64,000 nt of DNA, taken from NCBI GenBank assembly GCA_037349315.1, contig JBAIAC010000019.1:20059501-20123500 (forward strand). The letters are read 5' to 3'. A program made the position numbers and the translations under genes. The first letter of the stretch is position 1. Each line of letters starts with the position of its first letter. The stretch is from Chelydra serpentina. Taxonomy: Eukaryota > Chordata > Testudines > Chelydridae. Below the pieces are notes generated by a model. It was not told where the DNA came from, ran no database searches, and saw nothing but the letters and a program-made list of their open reading frames with translations. This document shows positions 20,893 to 32,260 of the stretch, piece by piece.

Positions 20893-23240
20893 TAAGGCCC
20901 ATATTTAACTGACAAATGCAAGCCATGTAGTTTCCCATATTAGTGTCTAATCTTTTTGCTTCATTTAATTAAATTATCATCTAACTATCCCTACTACATT
21001 TTGGAAAAAGCTATTCACATCTTGTGTGCCAACAGTGAGCTAGGTTGTGTCTCTGTGACCCAGCCTACTGTAAGGGGTGGCATGTAGCTGGGTCTTTCCG
21101 GGGAAAGAGTTGTGTATCAGGGACCCACAATACCCTCGTTCCTCTCCCTTCTAGTTCCCTGGGGGAACTATACAAGAAGCAAAATACTGTTCCTCTGTGT
21201 TCGCTAAGGTGGAACTAATAAGGGATGGCTCACTCCCTGACCACATACTCTATAGCAGGAGTAGATGCGTGCTGCTTATACTTGGACCCAGTGCCGTGTA
21301 GACTATGTAGAAGTGAAGTGGGAGAGGTTCTTACTCCCTTGCACACATGTATAGGCCAAGTCACAATCTACCTTTATAGCTTGCATCAGTTATTTACTTT
21401 TTAAAAGTTTATCATTTTCTAAAGAAAATGCATTGTTGAAATAAAGGAGAAGGTGGGATACAAAGCCAAGGTTGGATAATAATGAATAGAACTGATCATC
21501 TGAGTTATTCTCAGTACTCACAAACATTAATTAATTAAGCTTCACAACAACATCTCGGTGAGGTTGGTATCATAGGTGCATCTCCTCTGGCTGTTATGTG
21601 CCATTTCTATTTCTCAAAATCATTTTGTTCATATGTATTCTTGATGAGTGCACTGAAATGGTGTCTGGCTTGTAGAGATGATTCTGCATATATTTAAGGT
21701 GTGAATATTCTGTATAATGAGCACTCTCATGGAAAAAGTGTTGTGGGCTTTTTTATGCAGCCTAGTTCCTGCATAAAAAAGTGTATATAATGAAACAAAG
21801 GGGCTACGATAGATATGTAGTTATATATAGTGCAGACCTTATATTCTGTTACTGAATCAGGCCTAAAGTCTCGTCTCCCTTTTGTTACTAAAAATGACAG
21901 TGCACTTTATGGGAGATGAATTTGTCTTATTTTGTAATATAATTGTTATAAAAAACGAACTTTATAATTATAATTGCAGCTGTTGTAAGTTTGAAGTGCA
22001 AATTAGTTTCTGATTTTTATTAACAACAAATTGTGAAAGTTTTTTTTCTTTGAGTTTCCATCATTTTAGTATATATTTAGAGTTTTGACTCTTTAAGAGT
22101 GCTTGCCTCCTTTTATTTCCACCATGCCACTCTAAACAAGATGTTGTTTATTACTAGAAACATTATATGTAAGTCCCAAGAATATGTTAAATATGATTGA
22201 AGTTTTGGCAGACTTTGAGCAACTGAAGTTTCCAGAAATTTTGCTATGTTTAAAAACCAAAACCATGCTTTAAAGAAAGATTTCTACTTCCAAATGTGTG
22301 GTTGCCCAAACCTTTTACATTTTCAAGTCAGATTCCCCTGCCAAATAACACACACTGTACCTTAACTACAATATAAAAGCATAGACTCTGTGTTTAAAAA
22401 AACATTGCAGGAGCAACTATGATCATATTTCTTAAATTTATTCTATTCATATGCACAAATGTGCATTTTATAGTAAGTTTTCGATTGCACTGGTCACTTA
22501 CACTAGTAGAAAATGACATGTACAGACACAAGGTTGGCATAGTATAACAAACCAAACTGGTAAAGTACAGGAATCCTGAGCCAGACCAAAATATGAGGTC
22601 AAGGAAGTTGCTCTTATAATAATAGTGGTTATCTGTTTAATGTGTGATCTGGCAGTGACATGTTGTTGACCATAAGCAATTATGCATGTTTCTAAACTGG
22701 CTGTATCTAAGCCCAAAGTAACTGTGGGCAAGACACGCTGTGAGAACTGGGCACTCAGTACACTTTTATTGTTCTTTTTACTTGATTTCATCAATTAAAA
22801 TGTACAATTTAATAGTGGCTACAAATTCTACTACATTTTTAAAAAATCCCTATTTCACTCATTATATCAGTTATCATATACATTACAAACTGTAGCAGAG
22901 ACCACCCTAATGAGGCAAACTTCTGTCTTACCTGACAAATACCGAGTGCCATTCTGATCCACCTGTTTTAAGCACCTGATTTTAGTAGCTGTCTTGAGTG
23001 TTTTTAAAACATATCTTTCACTATATTAAAGATGTTAATTTCAATGGCCAGGAATAACACCCATGTTCTATAAACTGTAGTATGTTTATCTTGAAGACAG
23101 TGTGCAAAATTCTGGGCTGTGTGTATGTGTGCATGCATTTATGCACATGTTTAGTTTTCAGTAAAGATCTGCCAGTGCATCGGAGAACAGAATTTGACCT
23201 GGTTTAGGCAGAATGGGAAATCCTTGCAATTTAGAGAGAC
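20893..23240. other. Long unique AT-rich stretch
   Basis: No gene. A short piece at about 21505-21575 resembles the middle of a MIR-like SINE but is too weak to call. The part from about 21900 to 22100 is very AT-rich. The minus-strand open frame at 22498-22794 has no motif. Confidence 0.4.
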
Positions 23241-23458
23241 GTGTAATCTGACTACAGAATTGGGATCTGGGAACTCCTACATTCTAATCTCAGCCCTGAC
23301 ACTGATTTCTTCTATAACCTTAGTCAACTCACTGAGTTGGGAATCTTTCCATTGAGCTTCAGTGGTCTTAGATCAGGCCCTTAAAATCTCTGCCTCAGTT
23401 TTCTCATCTATAAAATGGAGATATGATAAAGTTTCCTCACAGTGGTGGAATTTTTAAA
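23241..23458 (+). mobile_element. MIR-like SINE interrupted by a palindrome half
   Basis: The core includes ATTCTAATCTCAGCCCTGAC, ATAACCTTAGTCAACTCACT and, after a break, CTCTGCCTCAGTTTTCTCAT and CTATAAAATGGAGATA. This is the MIR/CORE-SINE order. About 47 bases (23336-23382) that do not belong to the SINE separate the halves. They read GGGAATCTTTCCATTGAGCT through AGATCAGGCCC and match one arm of a palindromic element. The SINE therefore predates that insertion. Confidence 0.75.
23336..23382. repeat. Palindromic MITE half inserted in a SINE
   Basis: The piece reads GGGAATCTTTCCATTGAGCT and ends TTAGATCAGGCCC. It matches the reverse complement of the element at 25537-25582, which reads AGGTCTGATCCAAAGCC and GGAAAGACTCCCATTG. 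Only one arm is left. Confidence 0.6.
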
Positions 23459-23983
23459 AATATGTCTGTAGAACCAGAAGTGCAGATAAGCTAAGAGAAG
23501 GCTCCCCTTTTCTACTCACTGGAGGCCGTCACAATTTGGCTATCTGAGCATAAGAAGGCCCTGTGAACACTGCTGGCAGAATTCAGTGGCTTGGGCCATT
23601 TGTATTTGAACAGATGAGGTGTAGTCATTGCCCTTTCCACACACCAGACATCACTAGAGAGTTTTTCTGGGAAAAGTGCATGCTACAGCCTTTAAACAAA
23701 GTAATACAAAGGCTTTTGGGGAGTGTGTTTTCCCCAGCCATCCTGCAGATAATCTGGGTGTTCCTGGCCTTTGCAGGTATAATGTCTTGTGTAAACAGGT
23801 AATCATTTTCCTAGTTACCTTGCATTTTTTCTTGGCATGTCGAATTATTGTGGTTGAGCAGGAAGGTGAAAACATCTTTATGTTTTAAAGGAATTTCAGT
23901 GACCAAAATAGCCCCATAGAATTTACTCATTTTTGTACCCTTCATGATAAAGTGTCTAAGGATAACGTACATAGAACAATGAT
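23459..23983. other. Unique non-coding stretch
   Basis: Overlapping open frames on both strands at 23563-23888 lack motifs, and none is supported. Confidence 0.4.
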
Positions 23984-24052
23984 GGGTCAGATTCTAGGTT
24001 ATTGAAGTGAAGAGGAGCGTTGCTATGGATTTCAATAGGGACAAGATCAGGA
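23984..24052. repeat. Degraded palindromic element, GGTCAGATTC type
   Basis: The ends GGGTCAGATTCTAGG and GACAAGATCAGG surround two arms around ATTGAAGTGAAGAGG and GGATTTCAATAGGG, the usual TTGAAGTCAATGG-type middle. It is decayed. Confidence 0.5.
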
Positions 24053-24138
24053 CGTCACCATTTAGGGAATATAATGTTCTTTATATAATAGTGCTGCAGC
24101 TATAGTTGTAGTAATATAGGGCTGTGGTAATATTAACT

Positions 24139-24468
24139 ACAGCTGGTTGAAACATTTTTGATGGAACAATTTTCTATTGGAAAATCCAAATTGAAACTTT
24201 TCTTGGAAATATGTCAATTTTGGTGAAATTTTTGATGGGGAAAAAGTCTAAACATTTCATTTTGATCATGTCAAAATGTTTCATTTTGAAAATGTAAAAA
24301 CATTTCATTTTGACTTTTTTATTATAATATTTTGACATGATGAAAACAAAAGGTTTCCATGTTTCCAAACTGAGATTTCTTGGGATTTCCTTCCCGCAAA
24401 ATTGTTTTGACTGTTTGTTCCATTTCGGAATGAATACAGATTTCAAGATGTCAGAATTTCCTGCTGCT
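24139..24468. mobile_element. hAT-like element with internal TTCATTTTGA iterations
   Basis: It starts ACAGCTGGTTGAAACATTTT, matching the end seen at 8846 (reverse complement AGAGCTGGTC), and probably finishes near GAATTTCCTGCTGCT. Inside, the unit ACATTTCATTTTGA recurs three times (about 24250-24320) separated by TCATGTCAAAATG and GAAAATGTAAAAA words. This gives a low-complexity minus-strand open frame that is not a gene. No duplication is found. Confidence 0.6.
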
Positions 24469-25536
24469 AAAACCATACCCTGATTGTAACTCCATTGACA
24501 ACAGTGAAGTTACATGTGGGACAAACTTAGTCCACTGGATAAAATTCTACCCTAACTTCTAACCCGTGCAATCCCATTGGATTCAGGAATGTTTCATGGA
24601 AAGGACAGAAGCACAGAAAGGACAGAATTTAGCTCAGTCAACTAGGTGTGTAACTCAAGGCTGTTACAGAAATCAACAAATACATTCTTAGCAAATGTGC
24701 CATCCTTTGAGAGAGCTTTGAGAACCTCAGAAGACAGGCACCTAAAAATAACTCCAAGAAATAACTTCTTTTCTCGTACTGTGTGTGAATCCTAATCTCT
24801 TAATCCCCTCCCCCCTTTTTTTAAAATTCTAAGACAACTTCCATATTACTTGAATGCAGAATTTTTGGATGAACTTGGGTTATATTGTAGCTCTGTGAGG
24901 AAAACCTTGCAGGAGGGAGATAGACGGTCTGGGAAACTTGATGAACTTCATCTCATAGAGCTTCCTTCTAAGGAAGTGAGGTTATGGAGGAGCCAGAGGG
25001 GAACTATATGTCCCAACCCGCACAGCCTGGGTATCCACATGGAGCTCTGTTTCCAACACTGGGTTTTGGAGCATCTTGCCTGCCCTTCTGTGATGTTCTG
25101 TGGACCTTCTTCCTACTCTAGCATACATTCTTCGGGAGTTGTGCTATGCCTCCCCTTGTGGTTGTGTTTTACAAGTTGCCGCCTTAAGGGACATCAATGG
25201 AGTTAAAATGCCACATTAGCGGATAGTCATGTGGCTATCTGCAGGGTCCTGAAGTAAGCATATGACTCAAAGTGGTTGCTCCCTGTTCCCATTTCCATCT
25301 GCCAAAACACATGGAATCCCAAACCCCACAGAAATTGCATGAGGGCCTTCTTGGTGAGGTATTGGGAAGGAAGGAGCATGTCATAGCAGACTAAAGAGCT
25401 AGTACAAAACGTTGTTCAAACCATATACTGTTGTCATGATTGTTAATTGGTCTTTTATACAGTAAAGGCAGGTCTTCCTACAGAACTACAACAAAATGAT
25501 CTTTTCCAGGATAGCCTTTGGAAACTTGTATTTTAT
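24469..25536. other. Unique non-coding stretch
   Basis: The open frame at 24850-25206 (118 codons) shows no domain, signal peptide or conserved motif, and has no partner exon. Nothing else recognised. Confidence 0.4.
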
Positions 25537-25582
25537 AGGTCTGATCCAAAGCCTATTGGAGTTAGTGGAAAGACTCCCATTG
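25537..25582. repeat. Palindromic element arm, TCTGATCCAAAGCC type
   Basis: The piece reads AGGTCTGATCCAAAGCC, then ATTGGAGTTAGTGGAAAGAC and TCCCATTG. In full copies this is followed by the mirror arm, which is missing here. The same family interrupts the SINE at 23336. Confidence 0.6.
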
Positions 25583-25643
25583 TATTTATAGACTTTGCAT
25601 TAGGCACTATGCTATATTTCATTGCCAAAATATAGCATAAGCA

Positions 25644-25757
25644 GCCTGATTCTTATCCAACTTGCAGCAGTTTCACATCAGGGGAACTCGCCATGACCAG
25701 TGACTTTAGTGGAGTTACTCCTGATATACAATGGCTTAGATGGGATCAGAATCAGGC
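25644..25757. repeat. Palindromic MITE, GCCTGATTCT type
   Basis: The 114-bp element has perfect 10-bp ends, GCCTGATTCT and AGAATCAGGC, and inner arms around GACTTTAGTGGAGTTACTCC. It shares ends with the element at 27444-27530. No coding content. Confidence 0.75.
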
Positions 25758-27443
25758 CTCTAGCCTTATGTAGAATGATAAAATTTGATATTGTTTTGAG
25801 AAAAATAAAGTAGTTGCTTTTTTTAAATGATTGCTGTCGTGTTACTTTTCAAAGTAGAGGGGAAAGTTGGGGTGGGGGGGGGAATTGGTAAAAATGCATA
25901 GTGTGTTCGTTTTGGTAAGGAACATATATTATAACAATTTTCAGATCCTATTGATTCTCAAGGATGTTTATGTATTCATGCTGAATATGTGATAACAGAC
26001 TGTGTAAGGATATATAATATTAGAGAAGGAGAAAATGACTATTATAGTACTTCCTACTCTCAGTTTCTTCTACAGTAATGCCCTTACACCTTTTCTTTTT
26101 CAGGCTTTTTGTAGCATCCTAAACAGAAGGATATTGAAGGGAGCTGATTCTGCTTTGATCCTTATGCTTGTTGTCAAAGCGCTTGGGATTGAAGAGACTG
26201 TTGGCTACAATTGACTGTGACAATTAGGAGATGATCAGAGCCCTAGAGTGGAGCACTTAAAGGGTAATTTACATGTCAGTTTGTCGAATAAAAAAAAAGA
26301 TATTCAGCTAAGATTTTTTTCCCCCCTCAGAGCCTTGTAAACTGCAATTTGTGCTCTGGTAAGAAAAACCTGGCAGAGGAGTTAGGATAGCCATTTCCAT
26401 TTGAAAAGAGGCAATCATAAGGCCACTGCTGAGCCTATTGTCCACTAAAAATGCTGATTTGCAGTCAGTGAGTGAAAGAGTGGAACCATCACTAAATAGA
26501 ACCTTGTGCAAGGTAACTCCCCCTTGGTGGCTTTTTAATGTTGAGTAAAGGTTTTATATACCTTAAATCCCACATTTACTGTCATTATAACATTGTTATG
26601 AATGTCCTTTATCATAACAAAAAATGAATGTGTTGAGGGAGAGGTAGGTGGAATGCTAGCTAACAGCAAGTTGATAGACTAACACTGGGTATCTGTTGTT
26701 ATCAGATCTTTCTTATTCTCTTGCCTTTTGTATGCCATCACAATTTTCTTCTTGTAGCCCTTTGCACTTTGCCATTCAAGCCCTTCCATAACTGTTTTCT
26801 CATAGGTTTTTCATACTTGTTTACACTCTATTTTATCCAGGCTCCCAGCAGATTATTAACATTTTCCACATTTAACCTAGTGGGATAAGTAAAGTGGGGG
26901 GGAGGTGACATGAGCAGGTTTAATACAGAATTTGCTGTTCTCGATTGTAATAAATATTGTGTATGTACCAGACTGAGATCAGCACAGTTAAAATAATTGA
27001 TTAAATATCCTTGTCAGTAATTAATTTGTTTTCTCATATTTGATAGGTCTGATATATCTAGTCACTGACTGTGGTGTCGTACGTTCTTTAGCATGTAAAA
27101 ATCACAGTTACTCTGGTGGATCTGGGCTATAGCATATGTTATGTTATTAACATCAGTTTAGGGAAAGGATATAAGGGGATTTACATAACCCTCAAATGTT
27201 CGTATGTGCAAATGTGTGTATAATAAGCTTTTCTCTCAGAGATAGCACCAACTTTGGTTTTATGTGGATCTCCCCAAAAGAAGTTCTAGTAATATACAAA
27301 ATGCCAGTTTTATGTTACGAGTTAAAATCTTTACGTTGTCATAATTTTGACTTACCCTGCCATTTGCTGTCAAGAGCTAAAAGGCATTGCCATTAAAACC
27401 CAGAGGCTATACTTTCAACAAATCCCAAGCATAGACATAATAT
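25758..27443. other. Unique AT-rich stretch with homeodomain-like words
   Basis: No repeats recognised. The part at 26930-27080 holds a cluster of TAATTGATTAAAT, CAGTAATTAATTTG and AATAAATATTG words in otherwise unique sequence, so it is a possible conserved regulatory element. A pyrimidine tract plus CAG near 26095-26103 resembles a splice acceptor, but no exon follows. Confidence 0.4.
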
Positions 27444-27530
27444 GCCTGATTCTGACCTCCTGGACACTGGCGTAACTCCATTGACTTTACTAGACTCCTG
27501 ATTTCTGCTGCTGTGAGATAAGAATCAGGC
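27444..27530. repeat. Palindromic MITE, GCCTGATTCT type (second copy)
   Basis: The ends GCCTGATTCTGA and TAAGAATCAGGC are paired. The centre is GTAACTCCATTGACTTTACT. It is a diverged copy of the element at 25644-25757. Confidence 0.75.
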
Positions 27531-28695
27531 CACGTATCTCCATAGGGTCATCCAAGTGCCCTTTCATTAGTTGTATTCTCTACATCCTTAGGCACTGACT
27601 ACGTTAAACACCAAACAATGAAGCTTTTATTTCTAAATTTGTACTTGCAACATCTTTTAAAGTGACTTTTGTATTTTGTAAAGAAATCTTCTGAAATTCA
27701 TTCTAAGTTGAATGGAGCAATGTGAACCAGTTTTCATTTAGAAATATATTCTTTCTCTCCCTCTCTTCTTTTTTAGCACAAGTTTTCTTGGTTGGAAGAA
27801 TTGTTCAGTTTCATGGAAGAAAAATAATGTATAATGCAAGCTGGAGATGGCTTCTGCTCTTACTGCTCTTCCCCCTTCTCTCCCTCCCTCTGTGTTTTAA
27901 ACTTCCTGAATGCCCAAGTTTTCATGTGTGCGTGTCTTTCTAACAAAGAGAGATACATAAAGAACAAATGAATAAAAGAAGATATTAAGGGCAAACAGTA
28001 TAATGACAGAGGGAGTCTGGGATGTCTTTGGCTTAGCATGTATCTGCAAAATCGAGGCAGTCGTAAATCTGTATCAAAAATCAGGCACAGCAGGAGGTGT
28101 TCGTCTCCCAGGTAATGGCTAAATGACGAGCAGATGAGCCATCGTCATATTGATTTAAGCATTTTGTTCCAGCCAGTCACAATTAACTTTGATTTGTTTT
28201 TACTTTCCTCTTACAGGTTTGCATTTAAAGCACTCTCAGAGCACTAATTGTATAAAATTCTAGTAACTGCACATTCTCTTGCTAGAGAGGTAATGAATGA
28301 ATGAATAGGCAGGAATTATTTGAGATTCTAAGCAGGGTTTCTCAGTACACTTCTAGTTCTGACTGAAATTGTTTCTGAAGATGAGCAGGAAGGGGGAAGA
28401 AAGTTATATCCAATTGGAAATGGCTGTTAGAAATTTCTTATTTTAGGGATGTGGGCCTTGGCTAAAGAATTCAACAGGAGTGTGTTGAGATGCGAGATTA
28501 ATTAGGACTTTACTAAACACTTAAAAAAAAAAAGTTAAGGTTAACAATGTGTACCAAATGAGTCTAACCCCCAGAAAATGCATTTTACAATGTCCATAGA
28601 ATAATTCTTCTACCTCAAAAGCATCTCAAAAGTGTGAGAGGTTCAAAATGCAGTTAAGGATGCATCTACTCAAGATACATATTTTTCTTCATCGA
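27531..28695. other. Unique non-coding stretch
   Basis: No repeats or genes recognised. A CT-rich tract ending in TTTTTTAG (about 27755-27777) mimics a splice acceptor. The open frame around it is short and hydrophobic from its own T/C richness. Confidence 0.4.
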
Positions 28696-28915
28696 GACCT
28701 GGTCTACATGTAGCTTTTGTACCAATTTAACTGTTTTAAAAGTCAAAATAGTTATACCAGTATAATGGTGCCTTATAATGATGTAGTCCCCTAAATGTAT
28801 GGGAATAATAAGCACCATTTTACTATTATAACTCTCTCTGCTTTATGGAATTGTATCACTTTACCTATACTGGTTTCAAACCAACTTAATTAGTAAATTG
28901 TGTGTTGCCAAGTCC
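28696..28915. mobile_element. Harbinger-like MITE, degraded
   Basis: The left end GACCTGGTCTACATGTAGC pairs imperfectly with the right end GTGTGTTGCCAAGTCC. The interior has repeated AGTTATACCAGTATAATGG and TATACTGGTTT-type blocks as mirrored arms. The GGTCTACA end matches the families at 13788, 20623 and 48403. No clear 3-bp duplication is left. Confidence 0.6.
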
Positions 28916-29230
28916 TTACTGTCATCCCTTACAATGTACACCTTTCCACTCAACCTGAACTATGATCCTTTGTTGCATTCTGAATTAATAACACGTTGAA
29001 TATAAACAGATGACATAATATGCTATTTATTTAATTAGAACTAAAGATTTCAAATCTGATTCAGTCCCAGGGTACACTAGCATGTCAGATTGCCATGTAT
29101 GTTCTACTAGTGCAATATGTTGATGGAGTAGCCAAATGTTTTTATGAATAAGAGGAAAACATATTTTAACATTTTTCAAACCTAGATGCCTAAAGAAAGT
29201 CACCCAAATCCATGAGGCATTTAAATGAAT
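28916..29230. other. Unique non-coding stretch
   Basis: Nothing recognised apart from a weak trace of TAGGCACC-type words near 29185-29215. Confidence 0.35.
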
Positions 29231-29322
29231 GGCCAGATTTTTTGGAAGTATTGAGTTCCTGCAACTCCCACTGAAGCCAATAGAAGTTATGGGTGCTCAG
29301 CACCTTTGAAAAATTTGATCAC
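29231..29322. repeat. Palindromic MITE, GGCCAGATTTT type
   Basis: The ends GGCCAGATTTTTTGGAAGT and CTTTGAAAAATTTGATC face each other. The inner arms are CAACTCCCACTGAAGCCAA and TAGAAGTTATGGGTGCTCAG. The middle again follows the CATTGAAGTCAATGG pattern. Confidence 0.7.
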
Positions 29323-30126
29323 TTATTTATGTACCTAACTTTAAGCAATCTCCCTCCACTTTTGTTTTCTTAAATGAGCAACACAATTTACATCAAATTA
29401 GTGTATAAGGTCTGCAGGAGTGGGGCATCCCTCCTCTGACAGCTCATGTGGGGTCCAAAGCACGACTAAACTCTTCCTCACGTTATCAAGTCAACGTGTT
29501 ATGTGCGATGCTGGGAGTTGTACCTGTGTAGGATGTGAGTGTAGTGAATGGTATAGTAATGGAGTGGAGGAGGTGGAAAGGCTTTTACTGTTATGAAAAA
29601 CTTTAGGCACTCTGACTTTCCCTGTCCTGTTCCCTATTGGCCCAATTCACTGTTGTCCTATGGCTCCTTTGCACCTGTGCACCTTTCACAAAAGGTCAGA
29701 AAAGCAGCTGCAGGAGGAGTGTTCTGGAGGATTGTCCCAACTCTCCTCCTCTGACACTGTGCTCTCTGCTGCAGGGGCCATTCTGGGGAAGGCTGGGAGT
29801 ATATTGTGGGGTGAGGAGGACATATTTTTATGTCCCACTGATTCTGTTTTGTTGCAATAACCCACAGGGCTTCCTTAACCTGTACAAGGGTCCAAACATG
29901 TCCCTGCAATTTGGAGGCAAATCCTCATTTAACCTAAATTCGGAATCTTTTGAGATATACTCATCCCTAGATAAAACTTCCTTTACAGTAATTTGTTATA
30001 GTAGCATAGGTAATATATTTGTAACTGTTCTTAGGAATAGGCTTCTAAATTGTACAGCATTTTCTTGTGTACGTTAGGGCCATGTCCGGCACATGGATGT
30101 CTTGGCCCAATAAAATGTGTGGAGCT
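29323..30126. other. Non-coding stretch with a rejected 146-codon frame
   Basis: An open frame runs from 29637 to 30077 with a hydrophobic start. It begins at a non-ATG codon and shows no domain. Another forward frame and a reverse frame overlap it. No promoter, splice site or polyadenylation signal placement makes it credible. Confidence 0.4.
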
Positions 30127-30134
30127 GTCTAGCC

Positions 30135-30400
30135 CGGGGGAGGTTTCTCAAATGTCATTGCACCGTGACCCCGTCCTGACAACAAAAATTGCCACCACCC
30201 AGGGTTGGGGGATCAAAGCCTGAGCCACACTGCCCTGAGCTGGGGCGGGGGGGCCAAAGCCAAAACCCAAGGGCTTCAGCCCCAGGCAGGGGGCCTGTAA
30301 CATGAGCCCCAACACCTGGGGCTGAAGCCCTCAGGCTTCAGCTTCAACCCCAGGTGGTGGGGCTCAGGCTTTGGCCTGACCCACAGTTTGAGAACCGCTG
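30135..30400. mobile_element. hAT-like MITE with perfect 8-bp duplication
   Basis: The 266-bp GC-rich element carries the right end AGTTTGAGAACCGCTG and a degraded left end CGGGGGAGGTTTCTCAAAT. Identical 8-bp GTCTAGCC copies flank it at 30127-30134 and 30401-30408. The interior has alternating GGGCTTCAGCCCCAGG and CTGGGGCTGAAGCCC blocks, a strong internal palindrome. The CAG...CTG style end and 8-bp duplication fit hAT. I recognise the type from turtle genomes. Confidence 0.9.
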
Positions 30401-30537
30401 GTCTAGCCTATGGAAGTTATCTAAAAGGATAATTTGGCCTTCAGAATCACACTGAAGCTGCCGCTATTCTGTCACCCTCAGGCTGTGATGGGAATGATCT
30501 GGTTTATGAGTGTCTCCTATGTGTCACAAGAAAGAAA

Positions 30538-30602
30538 GGGCCAGCTCTTCAGCTGGTGTAAATTGGCACAGATCCCTTAACGGTACTAGAGCGGAGGATC
30601 TC
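30538..30602. repeat. Palindromic MITE half, GCTGGTGTAAAT type
   Basis: The piece reads GGGCCAGCTCTTCAGCTGGT followed by GTAAATTGGCACAG and ends GAGGATC. It is a decayed partial copy. Confidence 0.5.
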
Positions 30603-30620
30603 GTCTAAATTATTTTTGCT

Positions 30621-30718
30621 GGGCCTTAGTTTGATCTCACTTACGCTGGAGTAACTCAATTGAGTAAAGTGGAGTTATGTCTTGTTTACATCAGTGTACG
30701 TGATAACAGAATCAGGCC
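30621..30718. repeat. Palindromic MITE, GATCTCACTTACGCTGG type
   Basis: The left part is GGGCCTTAGTTTGATCTCAC with TTACGCTGGAGTAACTCAAT. The right part is GGAGTTATGTC, ATCAGTGTACGTGATAACAG and AATCAGGCC. The arms pair across the TCAATTGA centre. Confidence 0.65.
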
Positions 30719-31374
30719 AAATAGGTAAAATACACATCAAATTTACAATTAGAATGTTTAAAAAAAAAAAAAAAGCCTAAAAGAAGTCATTCTTTATGTG
30801 TGGAACGTACTTAACAAATGAGAGATCCTCACATGCATATAAATTCACTATTTAGATTGGCCAGTTTTTAATAAATGGTGAACAGTGGTGATGGTGATGG
30901 CATGAATAATAAAGCAGGGTCAGGTGAAGGACAATAAAAGACAACATGCTTATTTCTGGCAAAACACGCCACAATTTTATCACTCTCACCCAGATACATA
31001 ATCCAACAAGCCAAGCATGCCAAATGGCATGACATCACCACCACTGGCTTATCCAGGGTCTGAGCACTCACATGTCACACTCTAATGATAGGTCTGTATT
31101 TTCTGATCTGGTGGAGTTGCCATTGACGCAGATCTAGTGGTGGGGCGACAGGGAGATGGTGTTATGTCATTGCATCTCCCCGGCCTTTGGTTGACTAGGG
31201 GCTGGCACAAGTTAGAGCAGTCCAAAGGGCTGCTCTAAGTTGCCACCAGCTGCATATGGTCCCAAGGGATCATTCTAGCAGCTAAGGATCACTTGAGTCA
31301 CATCACATACCAGGAAAGGATAACATAGATCTAATATAATAGCTCTATGCCACCCAGAGATTCTTGCCATTCTG
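30719..31374. other. Unique stretch with a poly-A run
   Basis: An A run lies at about 30760-30774. At about 31090-31140 a weak palindrome trace (CTGATCTGGTGGAGTTGCC) is visible. No gene. Confidence 0.4.
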
Positions 31375-31420
31375 ACTTCATTGACACTATTCTGATTTAC
31401 ACCAGCTGAGGGTCTGGCCT
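31375..31420. repeat. Palindromic MITE half
   Basis: The piece reads GACTTCATTGACACTATTCT, then GATTTACACCAGCTGAGGGT and CTGGCC: one arm plus centre of the GTGTAAAT-type palindrome. Confidence 0.55.
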
Positions 31421-32187
31421 TTCGTAACTCTTTTGTAGTAAATTATCCCTCCATTAAATATCTAAATGAAAAAAAAAAAGTTCTTAATTAAAGAGCCTGG
31501 GAAACTGAACATGTTTTAGTTGTATTTGTCATTAGCTGACAAACAGACAAAAACATGGAAAATTATGCACCAAGGTTGAAATTTATGTGGCTCAAAGCCA
31601 CTGCAGAGAGCCATCCAATGTGTCAGAGCTACCACTCTGTATAAGAACTTATGTGGATAGTGTGCACCCCACCCACATGGAGAATTCGGATTGTATGCTA
31701 GCTCCGCTTAGATCAGTACAGAAGAGAGGAAGGATTGAAGGGAAGAGACATAGCCAAAGGTTCTGCCGTTACATGGCTCCAGTGGTCACAGACCGCTGTA
31801 TAGTGTGTGTTCAGGGGTCACAATCCAGGGGTTATTGCGGAGGCTTGTGGGGCTGTCCCCACTCTGCTTGTTGGTGGGGAGGATAGATTTTGTGTACCCA
31901 GTTCCCATACACCAAATCTATTTCATCAGACTTTATGCAGGGAGTGCGTGTGTGAATTTTACTTTTAAACGCGTACTAAAAAAAAGCTGACTTCATAATG
32001 CATGCACATTTCCTAAAATGAATACAGCCTTTAACACAGCTATGAAGAAATATTAATTTGTCTTTATCGGAAACCTGATTTTGTGTATGTCGAATTGGAT
32101 TATTAGAGTTTTCTTTTGGAATAAATAGAGCAAAAGGCAGAGTTTCGTTAATTGGCTGAACCAAATTGTGTTCTCATTTGCATTATT
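31421..32187. other. Unique non-coding stretch
   Basis: A short A run lies near 31470. The open frame 31587-31886 (99 codons) has no motif. Nothing else recognised. Confidence 0.4.
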
Positions 32188-32260
32188 GTAAATCTGGCGT
32201 AATTCCACTCAAGTGAATGGTGTTACTCTAAATTTACAAAGGTGTATTTAAGAGCAGAAT
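32188..32260. repeat. Degraded palindromic MITE, GTAAATCTGGCGTAAT type
   Basis: The arms GTAAATCTGGCGTAATTCCA and TGGTGTTACTCTAAATTTAC flank a CTCAAGTGAA centre. The right extension is AAGAGCAGAATTT. Confidence 0.6.

Noticed and set aside
24240..24330. Tandem repeat or satellite of the ACATTTCATTTTGA unit
   Set aside because: Only three irregular units, and they lie inside a hAT-like element whose normal interior has this texture.
29637..30077. Open frame of 146 codons with signal-peptide-like start
   Set aside because: It begins at TTG, overlaps frames on both strands, and the hydrophobic start is weak. No family is recognised.
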